From positions 82,682 through 146,681 of the forward strand of contig NZ_SMKZ01000012.1 in the NCBI RefSeq assembly GCF_004349065.1: a stretch of DNA of 64,000 bases, written 5' to 3'. The translations under genes were made by a program, and so were the position numbers. The notes beneath the pieces are model-generated. The model was not told the DNA's origin, searched no databases, and saw nothing but the letters and a program-made list of their open reading frames with translations. Source of the DNA: Jiangella asiatica. GTDB taxonomy: Bacteria; Actinomycetota; Actinomycetes; Jiangellales; Jiangellaceae. Positions 37,943 to 47,400 of the stretch are shown here, one piece after another (positions within the stretch are counted from its first letter, which is position 1; every line of letters starts with the position of its first letter).

Positions 37943-38761
37943 ATGACAATCGCCTCGCCGTCCGCGCGCGACACCCCCTACGACCTCGGCCCGGAGCAGG
38001 TCGCCCGCTTCGCCCGCGACGGGTTCGTCCACCTCTCCGGTGTGCTGGACCCGCAGGTCGTGAGGGACTACGAACCGGAGATCACCGAGAAGGTGATCGA
38101 GCTGAACACCATGCATCTTCCGATGGAGGAGCGCTCCACCTACAACAAGGCGTTCCTTCAGGTCGGCAACCTGTGGCGGCACAGCGAGCAGGTGCGCGAG
38201 CTGGTGTTCTCCAGCCGGCTGGCCAGGATCGCCGCGGAGCTGCTCGGCGTCGACGGCGTCCGGCTCTACCACGACCAGGCGCTGTACAAGGAGCCCGGCG
38301 GCGGCATCACGCCCTGGCATGCAGACCAGTACTACTGGCCGCTCTCCAGCGACCGGTGCTGCACGATCTGGCTGCCGCTGCAGGAGACACCGCTGGAAAT
38401 GGGTCCGCTGTCGTTCGCCGCGGAGAGTCACCACTTCGAGTTCGGACGCGACCTGCCGATCAGCGACGAGTCCGAGGCCCAGCTGCAGAAGGCCCTCGCC
38501 GAGCAGGAGTTCGCGGTGGTCACCGAGCCGTTCGCACTCGGCGACGCCAGCTACCACCTCGGCTGGACGTTCCACCACGCCGGCGGCAACGTCGCGGCCG
38601 ACCCGCGCCGCGTGATGACCGTCATCTACATCGACGCCGACATGGTGGTGGCCGAGCCGGTCAACGAGAACCAGGAAAGCGACCTGGCCGCGTCGTTCCC
38701 GGGCCTGCGCCCAGGTGACCTGGCCGCCAGCCCGCTCAACCCGGTGCTCTACCGCCCCTGA
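37943..38761 (+). CDS. Phytanoyl-CoA dioxygenase (PhyH)-family Fe(II)/2-oxoglutarate oxygenase
   Basis: A 272-residue double-stranded beta-helix oxygenase. The iron triad is His126 and Asp128 (PWHADQYYW) and a distal His at 211 or 212 (FHHAGGN), and the 2-oxoglutarate salt bridge is Arg222/Arg223 (ADPRRVM). It would hydroxylate a substrate with O2 and 2-oxoglutarate. The family ranges from phytanoyl-CoA to ectoine and small-molecule hydroxylases; nothing here fixes the substrate. ATG 37943 follows TGGAGGA. It is divergent from the AraC/cupin regulator. Confidence 0.85.
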   Translation: MTIASPSARDTPYDLGPEQVARFARDGFVHLSGVLDPQVVRDYEPEITEKVIELNTMHLPMEERSTYNKAFLQVGNLWRHSEQVRELVFSSRLARIAAELLGVDGVRLYHDQALYKEPGGGITPWHADQYYWPLSSDRCCTIWLPLQETPLEMGPLSFAAESHHFEFGRDLPISDESEAQLQKALAEQEFAVVTEPFALGDASYHLGWTFHHAGGNVAADPRRVMTVIYIDADMVVAEPVNENQESDLAASFPGLRPGDLAASPLNPVLYRP

Positions 38762-38764
38762 CGG

Positions 38765-39592
38765 TCACCGCATGAGCGCGTTGAGCTCGCCGTAGTCCAG
38801 GCGCGCCTCCACCGCCGTGTATGTGCCGGACTCGAACAGCTCGCGGGCGACCGCGCGGACCACGGCATAGGCCGCACCGGCCACCGACGACCCGAGGCTG
38901 ACCCGGGCGACGCCCAGCTCCGCCAGCTCGGCCACGCTGGGCGCGCCCGGTCCGGCCAGGATGTTCAGCGGCGCGCCGACGTCCGCGGCCAGCCGCGACA
39001 CCGTCGGCGCGTCGACCACGCCGGGCACGAAGATGCCGTCGGCACCGGCGGCGACGTAGGCCCGGGCTCGCTGGACCGTCTCGTCGAAGCGGCCGGCCGG
39101 GTCGCCGACCGCCCGCAGGTAGGTGTCGACCCGGGCGTTGACATACAACGGCACGCCGGCCGCGTCCGCCGCGGACCGGGCGGCGGCGAGCCGGTCGGCC
39201 TGCTCGGCCACGGGCCGCAGCCCGGCAGGGTCGCCCGGGTGGACGTCCTCGATGTTGACGCCGACGGCGTGGGCGGCGAGGACGCCCTCGACGGTGACCG
39301 CCACCTCGTCCGGGGTAGCGCCGAACCCGCTCTCGACGTCCGCGGTGACCGGCACGCCGACAGCGGCAGTGATGCGGGCGACCAGCGCGAGCACGTTGTC
39401 GCGGTCGATCTGGTCGCCGTCGGCCGCGCCGAGGCTCCACGCCACCCCGGCGCTGGTGGTGGCCACCGCCGGCGCGCCGGCGTCCTCGACGATGCGAGCG
39501 CTGAGCGGATCCCACGCGTTGGGCAGCAGAAGCGGCGAGCCCGACCGGTGCATGGCGGCGAACCGGGCGGCGGCGTCGCGGAGGGTCGTCAT
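38765..39592 (-). CDS. Isocitrate lyase / PEP mutase-family enzyme
   Basis: A 275-residue TIM-barrel enzyme of the ICL/PEPM superfamily. Mg2+-binding residues Asp85-Glu87 lie in TADVESGFG and Glu115-Asp116 in NIEDVHPG. The Cys loop KKCGH that defines isocitrate lyase is absent, so it is more like PEP mutase, oxaloacetate decarboxylase or 2-methylisocitrate lyase-like small-molecule lyases. Start ATG 39592. It is convergent with the PhyH gene three bases away and divergent from the flavoprotein at 39737. Confidence 0.8.
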   Translation of the reverse strand: MTTLRDAAARFAAMHRSGSPLLLPNAWDPLSARIVEDAGAPAVATTSAGVAWSLGAADGDQIDRDNVLALVARITAAVGVPVTADVESGFGATPDEVAVTVEGVLAAHAVGVNIEDVHPGDPAGLRPVAEQADRLAAARSAADAAGVPLYVNARVDTYLRAVGDPAGRFDETVQRARAYVAAGADGIFVPGVVDAPTVSRLAADVGAPLNILAGPGAPSVAELAELGVARVSLGSSVAGAAYAVVRAVARELFESGTYTAVEARLDYGELNALMR

Positions 39593-39736
39593 GCCGGGCA
39601 GTACATCACCCGCCACCGACAGCCGCGGCCTGGCGGCGCGCGGCGCTGAGACGGGTGGTGTCCCCGAGCACGTGATCGCGGCCTCGTCGCGCCGGTGGCA
39701 TGGGGCGACCGGTATCTCGGCGGGTAGCGTGTCACC

Positions 39737-40969
39737 GTGACCGAGCAGCCATTCGTCATCGTCGGCGCCGGCCTGGCTGGCGCCAAGGCGGCAGAAGCAC
39801 TCCGTGACCAGGGCTTCACCGGCCGGGTCATGCTCATCGGCGACGAGGAGGACCGCCCGTACGAGCGGCCACCGCTGTCCAAGGACTACCTCGGCGGCCG
39901 GGCCGAGCGGGACTCCGCGTTCGTCCACGACGCCGGCTGGTATGCCGAGCACGAGGTCGACCTGCGGCTCGGCACCGCAGTGGTCGAGGTCGACCCGGAC
40001 CGGCGCAAGGTCGTGCTTGCCGACGACACCACCGTTCCGTACGCGCGTCTCCTGCTGGCCACCGGCTCCAGCCCGCGGCCGCTGCGGGTGCCCGGCGCGG
40101 ACGCCGACGGCGTGCACTACCTGCGCCGCCTCGGCGACTCCGACCGGATCAAGGCGGCCATCGCGGCGGCCGAGCGGATGGTCGTGGTCGGCGGCGGCTG
40201 GATCGGCCTCGAGGTCACGGCCGCGGCCCGCGAGGCCGGCGTCGAGGTCACCGTCGTCGAGTCCGCCGAGCTGCCGCTCATCGGGCCGCTGGGCCCGGAG
40301 CTGGCGCGGGTCTTCGCCGATCTGCACACCGAGCACGGCGTGACGCTGCGCACGAACGCCCAGGTGGAGCGGTTCACCGTCGACGGATCCGGCGTCAGCG
40401 GTGCGGTGCTCGCCGACGGCACCCAGCTGCCGGCCGACGCCGTCGTCGTCGGGATCGGCGCCGCGCCCAACCTCCAGCTCGCCGCGGCCGCCGGCCTGCG
40501 GGTGCGCAGCGGCGTGGTCACCGACTCCTCGCTGCGCAGCAGCAACCCCGACATCATGGCGGCCGGCGACATCGCCGAGGCCGACCACCCGGTGCTCGGG
40601 CCGGGCATCCGGGTGGAGCACTGGGCCAACGCGCTGAACCAGCCGGCGGTCGCCGCTGCCACGATGCTCGGCCGCGACGCCGTGTACGACGAGCTCCCGT
40701 ACTTCTTCACCGACCAGTACGACCTGGGCATGGAGTTCCACGGACTGGTGACGCCCGGCGGCTACAACCGCGTCGTCTACCGCGGCGACGTCGCCGGCCG
40801 CGAGTTCATCGCGTTCTGGCTGTTGGACGGCCGGGTCGTCGCGGGCATGAACGTGAACGTGTGGGACGTCGGCGAGCCGATCAAGGCGCTGATCCGCTCC
40901 GGCCAGGCGGTCGACGAGGTGGAGCTCATCCACCCCGACGTCGCCCTGGAACACGTGCTGGAGGCCTAG
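39737..40969 (+). CDS. FAD-dependent oxidoreductase of the ferredoxin/rubredoxin reductase type
   Basis: A 410-residue flavoprotein with an N-terminal FAD Rossmann motif (VIVGAGLAGAKAAEAL), the NAD motif VVVGGGWIGLEVTAA, and the C-terminal AGDIAEA for the FAD pyrophosphate. The YERPPLSKDYL segment and VEHWANALNQP are characteristic of the rhodocoxin/putidaredoxin/BphA4-type reductases. It would pass electrons from NAD(P)H to a ferredoxin for a P450 or dioxygenase, but no such partner is present in the window. GTG 39737 is the start. The DDN-type gene follows six bases later. Confidence 0.85.
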   Translation: MTEQPFVIVGAGLAGAKAAEALRDQGFTGRVMLIGDEEDRPYERPPLSKDYLGGRAERDSAFVHDAGWYAEHEVDLRLGTAVVEVDPDRRKVVLADDTTVPYARLLLATGSSPRPLRVPGADADGVHYLRRLGDSDRIKAAIAAAERMVVVGGGWIGLEVTAAAREAGVEVTVVESAELPLIGPLGPELARVFADLHTEHGVTLRTNAQVERFTVDGSGVSGAVLADGTQLPADAVVVGIGAAPNLQLAAAAGLRVRSGVVTDSSLRSSNPDIMAAGDIAEADHPVLGPGIRVEHWANALNQPAVAAATMLGRDAVYDELPYFFTDQYDLGMEFHGLVTPGGYNRVVYRGDVAGREFIAFWLLDGRVVAGMNVNVWDVGEPIKALIRSGQAVDEVELIHPDVALEHVLEA

Positions 40970-40975
40970 CCCGTC

Positions 40976-41401
40976 GTGCGCGACGCGACCGCCCGGCGCC
41001 TGTCTCGTCTGCACATCGCGGTGTATCGCGCGACCCGTGGCGTGCTGGGACGTCGGTTGGTGCGCAACGACATGCTGCTCCTCACGACGACGGGGTCGCG
41101 CACCGGCCGCGCGCACACCGTCCCCCTGCTCTACCTGCACGACGAGGAGAAGCTGGTGGTCATCGCGTCGTGGGGCGGCCGGCCGCGGCACCCGCAGTGG
41201 TACACGAACCTGGTCGCGCATCCCGAGGTTACGGTGCAGGTGCGCGGCCGGCGCTGGCCGGCCCGGGCCCGCACGGCGAACCCGGACGAGCGGGCCGTCT
41301 GGTGGCCCCGGGTGCTCGCGGCGTACAAGGGTTACCGTCTCTACGAGTCGAACACCGACCGCGTCATCCCGGTGGTGTTCCTCGAACCCCCGTTTCCATG
41401 A
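40976..41401 (+). CDS. Deazaflavin (F420)-dependent nitroreductase-family protein
   Basis: A 141-residue small beta-barrel protein of the DDN/flavin-like F420-dependent nitroreductase family. The characteristic LLLTTTGSRTGRAHTVPLLYL and GGRPRHPQWYTNLVAHPEVTV segments are both present, ending in RVIPVVFLEP. F420-linked members reduce nitro compounds or quinones and are essentially limited to actinobacteria and archaea. The start GTG 40976 follows the flavoprotein stop by six bases, so the two are likely one operon and may act together on a quinone or xenobiotic. Confidence 0.85.
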   Translation: MRDATARRLSRLHIAVYRATRGVLGRRLVRNDMLLLTTTGSRTGRAHTVPLLYLHDEEKLVVIASWGGRPRHPQWYTNLVAHPEVTVQVRGRRWPARARTANPDERAVWWPRVLAAYKGYRLYESNTDRVIPVVFLEPPFP

Positions 41402-41419
41402 TCATGGGAGGGTGGCGCC

Positions 41420-42196
41420 ATGGAGCGTTCCTACGTGGTGACCGGAGGCGGCCGCGGCGTCGGCCGGGCTGTCGTGGAGCGGCTGCTCGCTGACGACGGT
41501 GCCGTGGTCGCCGTCGAGCTGGACCCGCGGGCGCTGGAGTGGGTCGACGGCCACCCGGCGGCATCGCGGGTGATGGCCGTGACCGGCAGCGCCGCCGACC
41601 CGGCCGCCGCGGAGAGGGCCGCCGACCTGGCCGAGGCCGCGGCGCCGCTGGCCGGGTGGGTCAACAACGCGGCGGTGTTCCGCGACGCGTCGGTGCACAC
41701 GACCGACGCCACCGAGATCTCCCGGTTGATCGCGCTGAACCTGGACCCGGCCGTGGTCGGTTGCACCACGGCGGTGCGGCGGTTCCTCGCCGCAGGCCGC
41801 GGCGGCGCCATCGTCAACGTGTCGTCGCATCAGGCGCAGCGGGCGGTGCCCGGCTGCACCCCGTACGTCACGGCGAAGGCGGCCATCGAAGGGCTGACCC
41901 GGGCGCTGGCGGTGGAGTACGGCCCGCGCGGCGTGCGGACGAACGCGGTGGCGCTGGGCTCGATCTCGACGGAGCGCTACGGCGCGTTCCTCGCCGGGCT
42001 CGACGACGCGGCCGCTGCGAGCATCGAGGACCAGATGGGCCGGCTGCACCCGCTCGGCCGGGTGGGGCGCGGTGAGGAGGTGGCCGCCGTCGTGGCGCAC
42101 CTGCTGTCCGACGACGCCAGCTTCGTCAACGGCGCGACGGTTCCGGTGGACGGCGGCCGCGCGGTGCTGGCCCAGGACCCGGAGACCCGCGGCTAG
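41420..42196 (+). CDS. SDR-family oxidoreductase
   Basis: A 258-residue classical SDR: VTGGGRGVGRAVVE at the N-terminus, VNNAAV, the catalytic Ser in NVSSHQAQ with Tyr and Lys in YVTAKAAI, and VNGATVPVDGGRA at the end. The loop after strand 2 (VAVELDPRA) has an acidic residue, suggesting NAD. Start ATG 41420. It follows the DDN-type gene by 18 bases and precedes a convergent YCII gene. No specific substrate is indicated. Confidence 0.8.
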   Translation: MERSYVVTGGGRGVGRAVVERLLADDGAVVAVELDPRALEWVDGHPAASRVMAVTGSAADPAAAERAADLAEAAAPLAGWVNNAAVFRDASVHTTDATEISRLIALNLDPAVVGCTTAVRRFLAAGRGGAIVNVSSHQAQRAVPGCTPYVTAKAAIEGLTRALAVEYGPRGVRTNAVALGSISTERYGAFLAGLDDAAAASIEDQMGRLHPLGRVGRGEEVAAVVAHLLSDDASFVNGATVPVDGGRAVLAQDPETRG

Positions 42197-42211
42197 CCGC
42201 ACGCGGCGGCG

Positions 42212-42565
42212 TCACATGTCGGCCGGATCCATCACCCGCCGCACCTCGACGAGGTCGAGGGCGGCCTCCGGGACCATGGCCGCGATCTCGGTGGCCCGCT
42301 CGACGGAGTCGCACTCGACCAGGTAGAAGCCGGCCAGCACCTCCTTGGCCTCGGTGAACGGGCCGTCGGTGACCGCGGGCGAGCCGTCGCGCACCCGCAC
42401 CGTCCGCGCGTCGGTGGTGGTGAGGCCGTTGCTGGCGACGAACTCGCCGGAGGCCTGGAGCGCCGCGGTGAGGTCGCGGTGGACCCGCATGTGGGCGTCG
42501 TACGCGTCGTCGTAGACCTGCTTCCAGGTGTCGTCGTTGCCGTAGATCAGCAGCATGTACTTCAC
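42212..42565 (-). CDS. YCII/DGPF-domain protein
   Basis: A 117-residue YCII-fold protein: VKYMLLIYGNDD, then DGPFTEAKEVLAGFYLVEC (the DGPF motif with conserved His/Asp-like site) and DLVEVRRVMD at the end. GTG 42565 is the start. Family members are proposed dehydrochlorinase- or EthD-like enzymes and are often coded beside ECF sigma factors; no sigma gene is adjacent here. A damaged relative lies at 2563-2911. Confidence 0.85.
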   Translation of the reverse strand: MKYMLLIYGNDDTWKQVYDDAYDAHMRVHRDLTAALQASGEFVASNGLTTTDARTVRVRDGSPAVTDGPFTEAKEVLAGFYLVECDSVERATEIAAMVPEAALDLVEVRRVMDPADM

Positions 42566-42613
42566 GAGTCGCAGCCTAGGTGCTGGCGCCGACAGCATCC
42601 ATAGAATGGGCGG

Positions 42614-43129
42614 GTGGCCCGACCCAACAGCACCGTGGTGGTCGTCGTGGGCGAGAGTGCCGGCGGCGTCGTCGCCGGGCTCGACGGGCTGGCCAACGTC
42701 CGCGCCGTCACCGACGCCGATACCGTCGGCCTCGCCGTCGGTCGGTCGCACTCGGCGTACGTCGTGCACCACGCCGACCCGCTCGCCGAGGTCGGCGCCG
42801 CCTGGGCCGGCTTCTTCGACGGCACCGCGCCCACCGGCACGCTGGAGGTGGCGGTCGAAGCCGCGCTCGCCCGGCTGCGCACCGACGCGGTCACGCTGCC
42901 CGACTACTACGTCGTCCTCGACCCCGACGGGCTGGCCGACACCGCCAAGCACTGGTGGTTCGGGGTACTGGCCGGCGCCTCGCCGAACCGCGTCGTCCCA
43001 TCCGCTGCGTCCGTCGGCGCCGTCCGCGACGTGCTGTCCGCGCTGGCACCCGGGCGCTGGTGGCCAGACCCGCCGGACGAGTGGTTGCACGGCCTCGCCC
43101 GGGTCGTCCCCGACCGCGCCTTGCACTGA
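42614..43129 (+). CDS. Uncharacterised protein
   Basis: A 171-residue protein I do not recognise. GTG 42614 begins a hydrophobic strand (MARPNSTVVVVVGESAGG), followed by an alpha/beta-like sequence with HSAYVVHHADPLAEVGAAW, an aspartate-rich turn (DYYVVLDPDGLAD) and a Trp-rich end (GRWWPDPPDEWLHGLARVV). Codon use and the absence of other good frames support it as real. Divergent from the YCII gene at 42565, with a 48-base spacer, and followed by repeat copy 3. Confidence 0.6.
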   Translation: MARPNSTVVVVVGESAGGVVAGLDGLANVRAVTDADTVGLAVGRSHSAYVVHHADPLAEVGAAWAGFFDGTAPTGTLEVAVEAALARLRTDAVTLPDYYVVLDPDGLADTAKHWWFGVLAGASPNRVVPSAASVGAVRDVLSALAPGRWWPDPPDEWLHGLARVVPDRALH

Positions 43130-43156
43130 GCGCATCTACGCACCGGACCGGTACAC

Positions 43157-43244
43157 CACCAGGATGCTGGGTGCTCCACCATGGTTGTAGGCATGGTGGG
43201 GCGCAGGAACGCCTGGTGATGTCACCGATCGTTGATGATCATGG
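43157..43244. repeat. Nested-hairpin repeat (family copy 3; terminator candidate)
   Basis: An imperfect long hairpin: outer CACCAGG (43157-43163) pairs with CCTGGTG (43212-43218), and inner GTGCTCCACCAT (43171-43182) pairs with ATGGTGGGGCGC (43193-43204) with two mismatches. The tail ATGTCACCGATCGTTGATGATCATGG (43219-43244, given as parts: CACCGATCGTTGATGATCA) matches the right arm of copies 1 and 2. It lies between two convergent genes. Confidence 0.7.
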
Positions 43245-43260
43245 CGGGACGAGGAGGGCG

Positions 43261-43359
43261 GTCCTGAGCACCTACGGCCTGGACGACGCCAGGTACGCGG
43301 TGCACGCCGAGCGCTGGACCGCGTGGTGGGCCGATCGCTACCCGGCCGCCGCGGCCTGA
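43261..43359 (+). other. Short coding-like remnant downstream of repeat copy 3
   Basis: The plus-strand frame reads VLSTYGLDDARYAV then HAERWTAWWADRYPAAAA and stops at 43357-43359, overlapping the end of the convergent CGNR gene. Composition looks like coding sequence, but there is no normal start or ribosome site and no recognised domain. I treat it as a gene tail left behind beside the repeat. Confidence 0.3.
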
Positions 43360-43853
43360 CGGTCGCGGTACGCGCGGACCTTCGCGATGCTGCCGCAGGA
43401 GCGTCCGTCCGGGCCGCCGGCGGTCATGAGGCACCACCGCTTGCTTGCGTTGCGGGTGTGGTCGTAGAACACCCAGCGGCAGTCGGGGCACGCCTTAAGC
43501 CGCGCCCACCGCCCGGACCCGACGGCCGTCAGCACCGCGGCGAGCACGTCGCCGGCCCGGCCTGCTGAGTGCCGGTAGGTGATCTCGCCGTCGCTGACAA
43601 GTGGCCGCAGGTTGAGCCGGTCGATCCACCGGTTGGCGACGGCGTCCGTGCCGGTGCTGCCCTCGACGGCGGCGCGCAGGTCGTCGCGGAGGTCGCGCAC
43701 GGTGCCGCGGTCGCCGGCCGCGACTTCGGCGTCGTCGGCGTACGCATCGAAGCGGTCGTCGGGCTCGCGGGTGTCGTTGGGGATGAGCCAGCTGTTGAGC
43801 AGCGTGCGCACCGGCTCGAGCTCGGCCGGCGCCTCCTGGGCGACGTTAACCAC
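43338..43853 (-). CDS. CGNR zinc-finger (ABATE) domain protein
   Basis: A 171-residue putative stress-linked regulator. The N-terminal 110 residues are an ABATE-type helical domain (PVRTLLNSWLIPNDTR at the start and LRDDLRAAVEGS in the middle). The C-terminal zinc finger reads ACPDCRWVFYDHTRNASKRWC, then SCGSIAKVRAYR. The canonical CGNR is CGSI here, while the Cys ligands are conserved. GTG 43853 is the start. Divergent from the gene at 43906 (52-base spacer). Confidence 0.85.
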   Translation of the reverse strand: MVNVAQEAPAELEPVRTLLNSWLIPNDTREPDDRFDAYADDAEVAAGDRGTVRDLRDDLRAAVEGSTGTDAVANRWIDRLNLRPLVSDGEITYRHSAGRAGDVLAAVLTAVGSGRWARLKACPDCRWVFYDHTRNASKRWCLMTAGGPDGRSCGSIAKVRAYRDRQAAAAG

Positions 43854-43905
43854 TCAACGAGTTTAGCGGTTGCTACGGAGCTCGACGAGGTGTTAACTGA
43901 CTTAC

Positions 43906-44472
43906 ATGTTCACCGGTTACAGCGCGGAACCACTGACCCGCGACGTGATGTGGACGGCGCTGAGCTGGCCGGCCATCGAGCACCTCGATCTGCGCGCCGA
44001 CCGGAGCTCGGTGGTCGCCGACGCTGTCGTCGTCGCCCTGGACGGCCGGCCCACCCGGCTCGGCTACCGGATCGTCGCCGCGCCGGACTGGACGGTCCGG
44101 CGCCTGGAGCTGCGCCCGCACGGCGAGCCCGACCTCGTCCTCGAGCGACGGGCGGGCGACCGCTGGTACGACGGCGCCGGTGTCGAGCGGCACGAGCTGG
44201 CCGGCTGCGTCGACGTCGACATCGCGCTGACCCCGTTCACCAACACGCTTCCGATCCGCCGGGTGGGCCTGGCCGCCGGCGACTCCGCCGACCTGCGCAT
44301 GGTTTACGTCCAGGTGGAGCACGGCTTGGACGTCATCGCGGTGGACCAGTACTACATGCGGCTGGGCGCGGACACCTACCGCTACCGGTCCGGTGACTTC
44401 ACCGCGGACCTGACGGTGGACGTCGACGGCCTCGTCATCGACTACCCGGGACTGTGGCGCCGCCTGGTCTGA
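43906..44472 (+). CDS. Putative glycolipid-binding domain protein
   Basis: A 188-residue protein of the glycolipid-binding family (PF06475-like). Diagnostic segments are VMWTALSWPAIEHLDL, VVALDGRPTRLGYRI, DIALTPFTNTLPIRR and DQYYMRLGADTYRY. It has no signal peptide. Homologues have a beta-barrel fold related to outer-membrane carriers, but no activity is established. ATG 43906 is the start. Its 3' end overlaps the convergent SARP/NB-ARC gene by 38 bases, an unusually long convergent overlap. Confidence 0.8.
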   Translation: MFTGYSAEPLTRDVMWTALSWPAIEHLDLRADRSSVVADAVVVALDGRPTRLGYRIVAAPDWTVRRLELRPHGEPDLVLERRAGDRWYDGAGVERHELAGCVDVDIALTPFTNTLPIRRVGLAAGDSADLRMVYVQVEHGLDVIAVDQYYMRLGADTYRYRSGDFTADLTVDVDGLVIDYPGLWRRLV

Positions 44473-47400
44473 CCAGCGCGTAGACGTCGTCGGGCGGCAT
44501 CCCGCCGCCGGCGGCGAGCTCGGTCGCGAACGCGGCGTCGCTCAGGACGGCCCGGGCGGCCGCGTCGATGCGGTCGACGTCGCCACGCTCGGCCGGCGGC
44601 AGGGGTCTCCCGACCGACGCGCGCAGCGCCGCGGCCGCGCCCAGCAACCGGGCCGCCTGGGCGGCACCGTCAGGGGTGCCCGTCGACGCGCGGGCACCAG
44701 CCAGACCCTCCACGGCCAGGGCGATGGCGCGGTGGTCGCCGGCGGAGCGGGCGCAGGCCAGGCCGTCGAGATGCAGGGCGAGCGCGGCGTCGGCGTCACC
44801 GCGGAGCTCGGCCACGAAGCCCAGCTCCGCGAGGATCAACGCGGCACCCATCTGCCCGTCGATGTCGAGGCACCAGTCCAGCCAGGCACGCAGGTGGTGC
44901 TCGGCGTCGTCGAGACGGCCCGCGCGACGGTCGCCGAGGGCCAGGCCGACCTCGGCGAACTGCTCGCCGCGACGGTCGCCGTGCCGGGCCGCGAGGCGCC
45001 GGGCCCGCTCGTGACGGTCGGCCGCGGCGGCGAGGTCACCGCGCAGCAGCGCGATCCTGCCCAGGCCGGACAGCCGCTGCGCCAGCTCGGTCCACAGGCC
45101 GAGCTCGCTGGCGATACGCACGCCGTCACGGTGCAGCCGCTCCGCCTCCCGGTAGTCGCCACGGACCTCCGCCCAGACCGCCAGCGTGCCGCTGACCTGC
45201 AGCTGCCCCCAGCGGTCGCCGAGCTCGCCGAAGATCGCGGCGCTCTGCTCGGCCGAGCGCCGGGCGGTGGCCGAGCCGACGCCGGGCCGGACTTGATCGG
45301 CGCGGAGGCTGAGAGCGGCCGCGACACCCCAGCGATCGCCGAGGCGGCGGAACTCGACCAGGGCAGCGGCCACCCGGCGGGCGTGCAGCTCCAGCCGGCC
45401 GGCGCCGGCGAGCACGAGGCTGAGAAACCATCGCGCGCGGGCTCGGCCTGCGGAGTCGTCGACACCGTCGAACCGGGCCAGCGCGGCCTCGGCCGAGTCG
45501 GCGGCACCGGGGTCGTCGCCGGTCAGCACCGCGAACCCTGCCCGCCAGGCCGCCGTGCGAGCCCGGGCGGCGGCAGCGTCGGGACCGGCGGGCACGCCGT
45601 CGCCCAGCGACTCGACGGCCGCAGCCGACCGCAGCGCCTCGCCGAGCCGCCCGCGCAGGAACCAGTACCACGCCAGCGCGTCGACCAGCCGGTGCGCCAG
45701 CGCCGCGTCGCCGGACCTCACCGCGCTGTCCAGGGCGGCGCGCAGGTTGGCCGACTCCGCGTCCAGCCGCTCCAACCAGCGCCGCTGCTCCGGGCCGCGC
45801 AGCTCGCGGTCGGCCCGCTCCGCCAGCGCCAGGTAGTGCTCGCGATGCCGCCGTTCGACGGTGTCCAGCTCACCCGCCGCGCGCAGCTGTTCGGCGCCGT
45901 AGGCAGCCACCGACTCCAGCAGCCGGTACCGCGGCCCGGCCGGCGACGGGACGGCCATGACGAGCGAGCGGTCGACCAGGCGCGCCACCTGCGCGGCCAC
46001 CGGTCCGGGCCGGACGTCGTCGTCGGCGCAGACGGCCTCGGCGGCGGCGAGGTCGCAGCCACCGGCGGGCACCGCGAGCCGGCGCAGCACGACGCGCTCG
46101 GCGTTGGTGAGCAGATCCCAGCTCCAGTCGATGACCGCACGCAGCGTCCGCTGCCGCTCCGGCGTGCCGCGCCGGCCGGCGGCGAGGAGACCGAACCGGT
46201 CGTCCAGGCCGGCCAGCAGCTCGCGGGTACCGAGCGCGCGCACCCGGGTGGCCGCCAGCTCCAGCGCCAGCGGCAGGCCGTCGAGCCGGCGGCAGATGGC
46301 GGCGACGTGCTCGGCGTCGGCGGTGCCGGCGTCGAACCCGGCGGAGGCCGCCCGCTCGAGGAACAGCTCCGCCGCGCCCGCGGGGTCGAGCGCGGGGACG
46401 GGGTGCACCACCTCGCCGGGTAGTCCCAGCGGCTCCCGGCTGGTGGCGAGCACCCGCACGCCCGGCGCGGCCCGCAGCATGCGATCGGCCAGTGCCGCGA
46501 CCGCCTCGACCAGGTGCTCGCAGTTGTCGAGCACCAGCAGCACCTGCCGGCTGCGCAGCGCGTCGGCGAGCCGGTCGGCCGGGGCGGCGACGGCGTCGGC
46601 GCGCAGGTCGAGCGCGGCGGCGACAGCCTCGGCGACGACGGCGACAGCGTCAGGTCCGGCCCCCGCACCCGATCGGGCGGGCACGCGCAGACCGGCCAGC
46701 TCGGCCAGCCAGACCCCGTCGCGAACCGTGGCGGCCTGGTTCAGCCGGTGCGCGACCTCAAGGGCGAGACGGGTCTTGCCGACGCCGCCCGGCCCGGTCA
46801 GCGTGACCAGCCGGTGGTGCCCGAGCAGCTCGCGCACCCGGTCGGCGGTGTCGTCGCGGCCGATCAGCCTGGTCAGCGGCGTCGGCAGGGTGGTGCCCGT
46901 GCTGTGTGCGCCGGAACCGGCGGCCGCTCGCGACGCCGTCAGCGCCGGATCGTGCCGGAGCATCGCGCCGTGCAGCTCGGCGAGCTCCGCCGACGGGTCG
47001 GCGCCGAGCTCGTCGGCCAGCCGTTCGCGCAGCTCGGCATAGGCGGCCAGTGCCTGCGCCGGACGGCCGGCGCCGTAGAGGGCCCGCAGGTACATCGCCC
47101 ACAGCCGCTCGCGCAGCGGCTGCGCCTCGGCCTCGGCGGCCAGCTCAGCCGCGACGGCCGCGTGCTCACCGAGGTCGAGCCGGGCGGCGGCCAGATCCTC
47201 GACCGCTACCAGCCGCTGTTCCTCCAGCCCGCGGGCGGCCGGGTGCAGGAACGCGTGATCGGCGACGTCGGCGAACGCCGGGCCGCGCCACAGCTCCAGC
47301 GCCGTGGTCAGCAGCTCCGCTCGCACCGCCGGGTCGTCGTGGCCGCGGGCCTGGGTGAGCAGTGCCGCGAACCGGCCGGCGTCGACGTCGGCGGCGTCGG

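Noticed and set aside
38765..41221. An 818-codon minus-strand frame ending with the PEP-mutase-like gene
   Set aside because: Only the part below 39592 is protein-like; the rest is antisense to the flavoprotein and DDN genes.
41396..41415. CCATGATCATGG as a fifth copy of the hairpin repeat
   Set aside because: Only the short GATCATG core is shared; there are no arms or tail of the family.
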